Shown piece by piece: positions 18,973 to 24,517 of a stretch of 24,517 nt of DNA. Position 1 is the stretch's first letter. Every line of letters starts with the position of its first letter. The stretch spans positions 1 to 24,517 of the forward strand of contig JAZSNH010000028.1 of NCBI GenBank assembly GCA_045536305.1, written 5' to 3'. This DNA is from JAISGQ01 sp045536305. Its GTDB lineage: Bacteria > Bacillota > Clostridia > Oscillospirales > Acutalibacteraceae. Both the position numbers and the translations under genes were made by a program. The notes under the pieces are model-generated. The model was not told where the DNA came from, did not search any database, and was given only the letters and a program-made list of their open reading frames with translations.

Positions 18973-19016
18973 AAATCGCCGTCCTTTCTTTCTGACGAAA
19001 GTATGGACAGCGATTT
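18973..19016 (-). promoter_or_regulatory. Long hairpin between ispE and spoIIR covering the spoIIR ribosome binding site
   Basis: Outer arms 19016-19005 and 18984-18973 pair over 12 bases with one G-U wobble (AAATCGCTGTCC with GGACGGCGATTT). An inner stem CTTTC/GAAAG with loop GTCA (19001-18988) sits inside. The 3' arm ends in GATTTTT, so the structure can act as a terminator for ispE transcripts. The AAAGGA site of spoIIR lies between the inner stem and the 3' arm, so a full-length read-through transcript would fold it away. Confidence 0.7.
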
Positions 19017-19028
19017 GCAGTTTTATTC
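18999..19028 (-). promoter_or_regulatory. Candidate sigma-F promoter for spoIIR
   Basis: On the minus strand GAATA (19028-19024) is followed after 15 bases by GTCCATACTT (19008-18999). These resemble the sigma-F/G -35 pattern (G-x-A/T-T-A) and the sigma-F -10 pattern (GGxxAxAxT), with one mismatch in each. The -35 overlaps the ispE stop codon. The match is suggestive only; the support comes mainly from spoIIR being a sigma-F gene in Bacillus. Confidence 0.4.
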
Positions 19029-19887
19029 AGATTATTTCGCACCCTGCGTTCACAGGCACTGCCACGAAGGTCTCGCAATCGGCAAATTCGGCATCAGTCA
19101 ATGACTTTTCCGCGAGCTGTGAGCTTAAAAAAACACCGAACACAGCCGAACCGCTGCCTGTCATTACTGCTCCCAATGCGCCGTTTTTAATAAGCGCGTT
19201 TTTTATCCTCATGGTTTTTTCATTGCCTGTTGCCATTTCAAAAACATTGCACAATTGCTTTGAAAGGGCAGCTATATCGCCTTTTGAAAGCGCCTCAACA
19301 GCCGCTTTATTATCGGGACGAATCAAATTTTCGCAGGAATCCACAAGCGCGTATGCATTTGCGGTAGATATGTTTTCGTCAGGCTTGACCACAGCCAAAA
19401 AGCATTCGGGCATTTCGGGCATTATCGTGAGCTTTTCGCCGATTCCGCCGGCAAGCCTTGTTCCGCCTGTCAGGCAGAAGGGCACATCCGCTCCGACCTT
19501 CTGAGCTATATCGAGAAGCTCATTTTCGTTAAGCGGATAATCAAAAAGCCTGTTCATGCCAAAAAGCACGCCGGCCGCATCCGCACTGCCGCCGGCCATT
19601 CCTGCCTGCATGGGAATTTTCTTTTCTATTGTGATCTCTATGCCCGAATTTATCCTTGCTGCCTCAAGAAAAAGACGAGCGGCTTTGTATGCAGTGTTCT
19701 TTTCATCGAGCGGTACGCCCACCTTGCTGCAGTGAAGTGTTATGCCGCTGTCGGTTTTATTCAGCGAAACAGTGTCAGCGAGCGAAACCGACTGCATGAG
19801 CATTTCGACCTCATGATATCCGTCAGAACGACGGCAGACTACATCAAGGGTCAGATTTATTTTTGCATGGGCTTTGACTTTGAGCAT
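19027..19887 (-). CDS. ispE: 4-diphosphocytidyl-2-C-methyl-D-erythritol kinase
   Basis: IspE phosphorylates CDP-methylerythritol with ATP in the non-mevalonate (MEP) route to isoprenoids. The 286-residue protein is a GHMP kinase. It has the N-terminal KINLTLDV stretch, the glycine-rich phosphate loop PMQAGMAGGSADAAG, then GADVPFCLTGG and the C-terminal GAVMTGSGSAVFGVF. I took the ATG at 19887 (MLKVKAHAKINLTLDV), which has an AGGTGA ribosome binding site 4 bases upstream. The open frame extends 22 codons further, but that would overlap the aminotransferase and has no family support. It begins 16 bases after the aminotransferase stop and so probably shares the alaR-alaT transcript. spoIIR follows after a 60-base gap filled by a hairpin. 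Confidence 0.96.
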   Translation of the reverse strand: MLKVKAHAKINLTLDVVCRRSDGYHEVEMLMQSVSLADTVSLNKTDSGITLHCSKVGVPLDEKNTAYKAARLFLEAARINSGIEITIEKKIPMQAGMAGGSADAAGVLFGMNRLFDYPLNENELLDIAQKVGADVPFCLTGGTRLAGGIGEKLTIMPEMPECFLAVVKPDENISTANAYALVDSCENLIRPDNKAAVEALSKGDIAALSKQLCNVFEMATGNEKTMRIKNALIKNGALGAVMTGSGSAVFGVFLSSQLAEKSLTDAEFADCETFVAVPVNAGCEII

Positions 19888-19903
19888 AGAATCACCTGTT
19901 TTT

Positions 19904-21091
19904 TTATACATCCATTCCGAGATCTTCCCGAAGGAATTTTCTCGTGCGTTCAAGAGCTTCTGTTATGTTTTTTACAGAGGACGCATAGGATACGCGCACA
20001 AAGCCTTCTCCGCATTCTCCGAAGGCATTGCCCGGAACAACCGCCACATGTCGGCTTTTGAGAAGCCTTGTACAAAATTCTTCGCTGGTAAGACCTGTTG
20101 ATTTGATGCAGGGGAACACATAAAATGCACCCTCGGGATTTGAACAGGTCAGTCCCATTGAATTGTACCCATCGACGATAAGCTTTCTTCGCTGATCGTA
20201 CTGAGCACACATTTTCGCCACGTCTTCATCGCCGTTTTTAATAGCCTCTATCGCTGCATACTGTGCAGTAGTAGGCGCACACATTATGGCAAATTGATGT
20301 ATCTTGGTCATGACCTTTATAAGCGGTGCGGGGCCGAGCGCATAGCCGAGACGCCAGCCTGTCATGGAATATGCCTTTGAAAAACCGTTTACGATGATGG
20401 TGCGCTCCTTCATGCCGTCAATCGAAGCAATGGAGACATGTTCCTTTTCACCGTATGTCAGCTCGCTGTATATTTCATCGGAAAGAACCACCACATTTGT
20501 GCCTCTGAGGACCTCTGCGATCTCCTCAAGATGCTCGCGGCGCATTACCGCGCCTGTTGGGTTGTTCGGATATGGCAGGATAAGAAGCTTTGTTTTCGGT
20601 GTTATAGCTTTTTTAAGCTGTTCACCTGTCAGGCGAAATTCATTTTCCGCTGTTGTAACAACAGGCACACACACTCCGTTTGCCATCTGAGTTATGGGAG
20701 TGTATGCAACAAAGCTCGGTTCGGGTATTATCACCTCATCGCCCTCACCAACGAGGGAGCGTATCGCAAGATCTATTGCCTCTGAGCCGCCCACGGTGAC
20801 CAGACATTCGCCGTTTGAGTCATCATAGGATATATTGTAGCGGCGTTCGTAGAATTTACATATTTCTTCACGCAGAACTGTAAGACCTTTGTTTGGAGAA
20901 TATGCGGTTTTTCCTTTTTCGAGCGATTTTATGCCCTCTGCGCGGACATGCCACGGAGTCATAAAATCAGGCTCGCCGATGGACAGGCTTATTACCTCCT
21001 CCATTTCGGCTGCAATGTCGAAAAACTTGCGAATCCCCGAGGGCTTGACCTCACGTGCTCTCGGCGAGAGCAGAGATTCGTAATCAATCAA
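19904..21091 (-). CDS. alaT: Class I/II pyridoxal-phosphate aminotransferase, probably alanine-type
   Basis: This is a fold-type I aminotransferase of about 395 residues. Recognisable parts are the SIGEPDF segment near the N-terminus, the PNNPTG loop (about residues 175-180), the cofactor aspartate in LSDEIYSELTYG, and the Schiff-base lysine K239 in NGFSKAYSMTGWRLGYA with its nearby arginine. I prefer the TTG start at 21091 (MIDYESLLSPRAREVKPSG): AGAGGAG lies 8 bases upstream and the length fits the family. An ATG at 21109 has no good ribosome binding site. From TTG the gene overlaps the Lrp-type regulator by 8 bases. The same regulator-aminotransferase pairing is alaR-alaT (yugGH) in Bacillus, where the enzyme makes alanine from pyruvate. 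That substrate is inferred from context; an aspartate or aromatic preference cannot be excluded. Confidence 0.88.
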   Translation of the reverse strand: MIDYESLLSPRAREVKPSGIRKFFDIAAEMEEVISLSIGEPDFMTPWHVRAEGIKSLEKGKTAYSPNKGLTVLREEICKFYERRYNISYDDSNGECLVTVGGSEAIDLAIRSLVGEGDEVIIPEPSFVAYTPITQMANGVCVPVVTTAENEFRLTGEQLKKAITPKTKLLILPYPNNPTGAVMRREHLEEIAEVLRGTNVVVLSDEIYSELTYGEKEHVSIASIDGMKERTIIVNGFSKAYSMTGWRLGYALGPAPLIKVMTKIHQFAIMCAPTTAQYAAIEAIKNGDEDVAKMCAQYDQRRKLIVDGYNSMGLTCSNPEGAFYVFPCIKSTGLTSEEFCTRLLKSRHVAVVPGNAFGECGEGFVRVSYASSVKNITEALERTRKFLREDLGMDV

Positions 21092-21563
21092 AGCAAAAAC
21101 TCCTCTCATCTGTCTGCTTGTTCATGCAGGCACCTCTGTCCTTGTACTTTTTCAGCACAAAATTGGTAGAGGTGGAAACGACCGATTTCATCGGAGAAAG
21201 TCTTTTTGCAACAAACATTGCAACTTCCTGGAAGGTCTTGCCTGTTACATACACGGTCAGATCAAAGCTTCCGCTCATAAGATATACTGCCTCAACCTCG
21301 TCCATTGCCATTATCTCGCTCGCGATTTCCTCAAAACCCGAATCGGCTCTGGGGGTGACCTTTAGCTCGATAAACGCAATGACCTTCTCTGTGCTGCTGA
21401 CCTTATCCCAGTCGATAACAGCGGGATAGCCGCATATTACACCCTCGCGCTCGAGCTTTGCGATGTTCTTTGCCACCTCTTCCTCGGTGGTGTCGAGCAT
21501 TGCGGCAAGCTGTGCGTTTGTTACTCTCGAATTTTCGCTGAGAATGTTAAGCAGTTTATCCAT
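21084..21563 (-). CDS. alaR: Lrp/AsnC-family transcriptional regulator, AlaR-like
   Basis: This is a feast/famine regulator of 159 residues. The N-terminal helix-turn-helix (about residues 13-45, NAQLAAMLDTTEEEVAKNIA) is followed by the RAM/AsnC ligand-binding domain (about 65-145, including YLMSGSFDLTVYVTG). Such proteins form octamers and respond to amino acids. The direct overlap with the downstream aminotransferase suggests that it controls that gene, as AlaR does in Bacillus; this is inference. The ATG at 21563 has an AAAGGA ribosome binding site at about 9 bases. No convincing sigma-A promoter was found in the A/T-rich 160 bases before it, which would suit an activator-dependent promoter. 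Confidence 0.92.
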   Translation of the reverse strand: MDKLLNILSENSRVTNAQLAAMLDTTEEEVAKNIAKLEREGVICGYPAVIDWDKVSSTEKVIAFIELKVTPRADSGFEEIASEIMAMDEVEAVYLMSGSFDLTVYVTGKTFQEVAMFVAKRLSPMKSVVSTSTNFVLKKYKDRGACMNKQTDERSFCFD

Positions 21564-21730
21564 AGTTAAGTTCCTTTCTTTGTGGAATTATTTTTTTGAG
21601 GTCAGCTTATAAAATTCTGTTTCTTTAATATCGCTCTAAAACTGACAGGGGTATTTCAAAAGCTCAAATTTCTGCTCATAATAAGCCCTATTCAGAATTT
21701 TTATTTATTCTTTTGAAACTCATAAATTTC

Positions 21731-21938
21731 ATCGCCCTGTGGGCGATACAAGAGACCCCCGGCGAGGGGTCGTGCAATCTGTGATTGCCTTACGAAAAAC
21801 AGTCCACCGGACTGTTTTGGCTATCCTCCTGCAGTTTTTGTGAGTATGGAAATTTCGCTCTCTGCGGAGAAGGACCAGAAGGCGGTGCAAATCTTCGATT
21901 TGCTGCCTTTGGAAACTGCAAGCCTTTGAAAAGGCTTG
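21731..21938. repeat. Palindrome-rich intergenic element, copy 2
   Basis: The 384-base gap 21564-21947 has no gene. Its rarA-proximal half is a chain of short perfect hairpins. They are ATCGCCC/GGGCGAT (21731-21747), GACCCC/GGGGTC (21754-21771), GCAATC/GATTGC (21774-21788), AAAACAGTCC/GGACTGTTTT (21796-21818), TCTC/GAGA (21859-21870, weak), GCAAATC/GATTTGC (21887-21903, nested in AAGGC/GCCTT), and CAAGCCTT/AAGGCTTG (21919-21938). The blocks CCTTTGGAAAC (21906-21916) and CGGCGAGGGG (21760-21769) are shared with the gap upstream of rpoB, in the same order relation on the same strand. As in copy 1 it starts directly after a gene's 3' end. The other half (21564-21730) is A/T-rich and shows nothing I can name beyond the alaR ribosome binding site. 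Confidence 0.6.
21795..21818 (-). terminator. Probable terminator of the glyA-esterase-rarA operon
   Basis: This is a perfect ten-base stem AAAACAGTCC with GGACTGTTTT and a GGT loop (minus-strand reading). The 3' arm runs into five T's before CG. It is the most terminator-like hairpin of the array, 130 bases past the rarA stop. The T-run is short, so neighbouring hairpins may help. Confidence 0.55.
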
Positions 21939-21947
21939 ACCTAAACT

Positions 21948-23213
21948 TTATTTCTTTATTTTATCCCAATATGCCTTGGCGGCCTGCTCGCTCTTGTTTT
22001 CGCCAAAGGCATAGTATTTTCTGTTTTTTATAATATCCGGCATATATTGCTGTGCTACCCACGAATTTTCAAAGGCATGAGGGTATTTATATCCTATGCC
22101 ATGTCCCAGCTTTGCCGAGCCTGCATAATGAGAATCCTGCAGATTTGAGGGTATCTCTCCCATATTGCCCTCTCTTATATCCGCTATGGCATCATCTATT
22201 GCACATATAGCGGAATTTGACTTAGGACTTGTGGCAACCAGTATCACAGCATTGGCAAGGGGTATCCGAGCCTCGGGCATACCTACCATAAGCGCCGCAT
22301 CTATGCAGGCTTTTACGATGGGTATTATCTGCGGATAAGCAAGGCCAACGTCCTCGCAGGCCGTTACCATAAGCCTTCGGCATGCCGACTGCATATCGTC
22401 AGCCTCAAGAAGCCTTGCAAGATAGTGAATGGCCGCATCGGGGTCTGAGCCTCTCAGGGATTTCTGAAAGGCGGAAAGTATATCGTAATGGGCATCACCT
22501 TCGCGGTCGTAACGCATCGCGCTTTTCTGAGAAAGCTGCTTTGCCCTCTGAAGTGTTACTCTGCGTATTCCGTCGGTGCCGAGAGCACTGCTCATTACGC
22601 AAAGCTCTACTGCATTTATGGATTTTCTGACATCTCCGCCGCAGGAAGAGGCTATCTGCTCAATTACTCCGTCCTCTATTTCTATTGTTTCCTTTCGTTC
22701 ATCGCGAAGGAAATCAAAAGCACGTTTCACCGCAGGGATAAGATCCGCTGCGGTGACGCTCTTAAATTCAAACACTGTGCTTCGGCTTAGTATCGCGCCG
22801 TACACATAAAAATACGGGTTCTCCGTTGTGGACGCGATAAGGGTGATCTTGCCGTTTTCTATATATTCCAGCAGTGTCTGCTGCTGTTTTTTATTAAAGT
22901 ACTGTATCTCATCAAGGTACAGCAGAATGCCGTTCGGGGTCATAAGTGTGTCAAGCTCGTCGAACACAGCCTTTATGTCCTTTGTTGAGGCTGTTGTTCC
23001 GTTGAGCTTGTGGAGCCTGCGGTTTGTTTTTTCGGCAATTATCGAGGCAAGGGTTGTCTTTCCGATGCCGGGAGGGCCGTAAAAAACCATGTTGGGAATT
23101 TCTCCGCTTTCGATTATTGCACGCAGAACTCCGTCCTTACCCAGAAGGTGACTCTGACCTACAACATCGTCAACGGACTTCGGCCGCAGGCGATCAGCTA
23201 ACGGTGCCGCCAT
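21948..23213 (-). CDS. rarA: Replication-associated recombination protein A (AAA+ ATPase)
   Basis: RarA (MgsA) is a clamp-loader-like AAA+ ATPase that acts at stalled replication forks. The 421-residue protein has Walker A GPPGIGKTT (K52) and Walker B LLYLDEIQYF (D101, E102). The sensor-1 region is TTENPYF and a likely arginine finger R144 lies in LSRS. The C-terminal tetramerisation region includes ACEDVGLAYPQ and YAGSAKLGHGIGYKYPH, typical of the family. The ATG at 23213 shares one base with the esterase stop (TAATG), indicating translational coupling. It is the last gene of the glyA-esterase-rarA operon before the hairpin-rich gap. Confidence 0.96.
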   Translation of the reverse strand: MAAPLADRLRPKSVDDVVGQSHLLGKDGVLRAIIESGEIPNMVFYGPPGIGKTTLASIIAEKTNRRLHKLNGTTASTKDIKAVFDELDTLMTPNGILLYLDEIQYFNKKQQQTLLEYIENGKITLIASTTENPYFYVYGAILSRSTVFEFKSVTAADLIPAVKRAFDFLRDERKETIEIEDGVIEQIASSCGGDVRKSINAVELCVMSSALGTDGIRRVTLQRAKQLSQKSAMRYDREGDAHYDILSAFQKSLRGSDPDAAIHYLARLLEADDMQSACRRLMVTACEDVGLAYPQIIPIVKACIDAALMVGMPEARIPLANAVILVATSPKSNSAICAIDDAIADIREGNMGEIPSNLQDSHYAGSAKLGHGIGYKYPHAFENSWVAQQYMPDIIKNRKYYAFGENKSEQAAKAYWDKIKK

Positions 23214-23977
23214 TATGAGTTCCTCCCCATAACACGGTCAATGCCTCTCTGAATGGCGATATCCCAGAATCCCCAGTCGTGACCTGCTCCTGCCTGCTCG
23301 AAGGTGTAATCGACTCTGTTCTGATCGAGAACGTCCTTAAGACGGAGATTCTGATCGAAGTAACGGTCATTCTTGCCGCATGCTATATAAAACTTCGGAC
23401 AGATATTTACAAAATTGCGGTTATCCGCAACAAGGCGGTAAATATCGAGAGACTTCGGTACAGAAAGCTTTTCGCCGAGGATACCTCTCCACAGCGGCTC
23501 ATCGCCGCTCTGACAATCGGCAAGTATCTGCTGCTCGATATCGCACATTGCGCCTATCGCAATGCATCCCGCAAAGCGCTCGCTTCGCAGCAGGGCGCAG
23601 CGCAGCGCACCGTAACCGCCCATTGATACACCGCCCACATACGTATCCTCACGTCTGAAGGAAAGACGGAATATTTCGTTCATAAGCTTCGGCAGCTCAT
23701 CCGATACAAAATCGAAATAATTCTTTCCGTTTGCCATATTGATGTAATTGCTCAATCCCGCGTCCGGCATGACAACGGCCAGACCGCGGGCAAGAGCATA
23801 GCGTTCTATATTGCTTCTGTATAGCCATGTGTGTGCATCGTCGGTTCTGCCGTGGAGCAGATAGAGGGTAGGGAAACCGTATTCCGGCGCCTTTTTCTGA
23901 TCGTGAGGCAGTATTGCGGTGAAGGACACGTGTCTGCCGAGCGATGCCGACAGTACGCTGCCGCTGATTACTGACAT
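23213..23977 (-). CDS. Alpha/beta hydrolase, tributyrin esterase / esterase D family
   Basis: This 254-residue cytoplasmic alpha/beta hydrolase resembles EstA-type tributyrin esterases and S-formylglutathione hydrolases. The oxyanion stretch is LYLLHGRTDD (residues 38-47). The catalytic triad is readable as S118 in GGVSMGGYGAL, D204 in ACGKNDRYFD and H233 in GAGHDWGFWD. No signal peptide is evident. The natural substrate is unknown; short-chain acyl or acetyl esters are typical for relatives. The ATG at 23977 has a GGAG ribosome binding site at 9 bases. It follows glyA by 26 bases and overlaps rarA by one base. A functional link to glycine/one-carbon metabolism (formyl or S-acyl detoxification) is possible but is only suggested by position. 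Confidence 0.88.
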   Translation of the reverse strand: MSVISGSVLSASLGRHVSFTAILPHDQKKAPEYGFPTLYLLHGRTDDAHTWLYRSNIERYALARGLAVVMPDAGLSNYINMANGKNYFDFVSDELPKLMNEIFRLSFRREDTYVGGVSMGGYGALRCALLRSERFAGCIAIGAMCDIEQQILADCQSGDEPLWRGILGEKLSVPKSLDIYRLVADNRNFVNICPKFYIACGKNDRYFDQNLRLKDVLDQNRVDYTFEQAGAGHDWGFWDIAIQRGIDRVMGRNS

Positions 23978-24003
23978 AAAATCACACTCCGTAGATTGGA
24001 AAA

Positions 24004-24517
24004 TTACTGATAAAGGGGATATTTTTCAAGCAGAGCGGTAACCTTTGCGCGTATCTCGTCTGCCTTGTTTTCAAAGTCACGGATAGCCATGGTGATGCAG
24101 TCTGCGATGACTTCCATATCTTCTTCCTTAAGTCCTCTGGTTGTGACTGCGGGAGTACCGATGCGGATTCCGCTGGTGATAAACGGGCTGAGCGGCTCGT
24201 TGGGGATAGCATTTTTATTGACGGTAATATATACCTCGTCAAGGTTGTGCTCAAGCTGCTTGCCGGTGATGCCTTCGTCTCTCAGATCGAGAAGGATGAG
24301 GTGGTTATCGGTGCCGCCGGAAACCATCTTAACACCGTTCTTCTCAAATGCCTTTGCCATTGCAGCGGCATTCTTGACGATCTGCTCGCCGTATGCCTTG
24401 AACTCGGGCTTGAGAGCCTCTCCGAAGCATACTGCCTTTGCTGCGATGATGTGCATGAGGGGACCGCCCTGGGTGCCGGGGAACATTGCCTTGTCGATTG
24501 CCTTGGCATACTGCTCA
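24004..24517 (-). CDS. glyA: Serine hydroxymethyltransferase, C-terminal part (5' end outside the window)
   Basis: This is the last 170 residues of GlyA, the pyridoxal-phosphate enzyme that converts serine and tetrahydrofolate to glycine and methylene-tetrahydrofolate. The visible part begins EQYAKAID and continues with the family signature MFPGTQGGPLMH. It then shows GGTDNHLILLDLR and the carboxylate-binding arginine region ITSGIRIGTPAVTTRG. The cofactor lysine lies upstream of the window. The methionine at 24486 is internal, not a start. The reading frame is open to the window edge. The gene is followed by the esterase after 26 bases, consistent with one operon. Confidence 0.97.
   Translation of the reverse strand, partial: EQYAKAIDKAMFPGTQGGPLMHIIAAKAVCFGEALKPEFKAYGEQIVKNAAAMAKAFEKNGVKMVSGGTDNHLILLDLRDEGITGKQLEHNLDEVYITVNKNAIPNEPLSPFITSGIRIGTPAVTTRGLKEEDMEVIADCITMAIRDFENKADEIRAKVTALLEKYPLYQ

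Noticed and set aside
19888..19953. 22-codon upstream extension of ispE
   Set aside because: It overlaps the aminotransferase coding end and the ATG at 19887 has a good ribosome binding site and the expected family N-terminus.
21731..21938. Possible CRISPR array
   Set aside because: The units are hairpins of differing sequence and irregular spacing, not identical repeats with equal spacers, and no cas gene is nearby.

Overview
The window is an ordinary, densely packed chromosomal segment of a spore-forming member of the Clostridia, most probably Oscillospiraceae/Ruminococcaceae. The evidence is the Ruminococcus-like N-terminus of RpoB, the AddAB rather than RecBCD recombination nuclease, the sporulation gene spoIIR, the dgt-dnaG-rpoD gene order, an alaR-alaT pair, and intermediate G+C by eye. 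The genus cannot be fixed from this sequence alone. All 17 protein genes lie on the minus strand, so transcription runs from high to low coordinates. No gene on the plus strand, RNA gene, CRISPR array, transposase or prophage gene was seen.

In transcription order: (1) 24517-21948 holds the end of glyA (serine hydroxymethyltransferase), an esterase of the EstA/esterase D type, and rarA (AAA+ clamp-loader-like recombination protein), tightly packed as one operon. (2) 21947-21564 is a 384-base gap crowded with short perfect hairpins, one of which looks like the terminator of that operon. (3) 21563-18388 holds an Lrp/AsnC regulator and an overlapping alanine-type aminotransferase (like Bacillus alaR-alaT), then ispE (isoprenoid synthesis) and spoIIR (sporulation signal). 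spoIIR is preceded by a long hairpin that contains both its ribosome binding site and a sigma-F-like promoter. (4) 18325-11458 is addB-addA, overlapping by 8 bases, with its own promoter. (5) 11345-11145 is rpmE (L31) with a strong promoter and a hairpin terminator. (6) 11075-6005 is yigZ, dgt, dnaG, rpoD and an Rrf2-family regulator, which combines translation/IMPACT-like, nucleotide, replication priming and primary sigma functions. (7) 6004-5405 is a second 600-base gap with many palindromes, a textbook terminator and a near-consensus sigma-A promoter. (8) 5404-1 is rpoB and the first 529 codons of rpoC.

Gene content is housekeeping, and I found no undescribed multi-gene system. The points worth a second look are regulatory or structural. 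The Rrf2 regulator seems to use an ACG start codon. The spoIIR hairpin may silence read-through transcripts while sparing those from a nested promoter. Two palindrome-rich intergenic elements share short sequence blocks. rpoBC is detached from rplJL and placed beside rpoD and dnaG with its own promoter and a leader of about 230 bases. RpoB carries a strongly acidic C-terminal tail.
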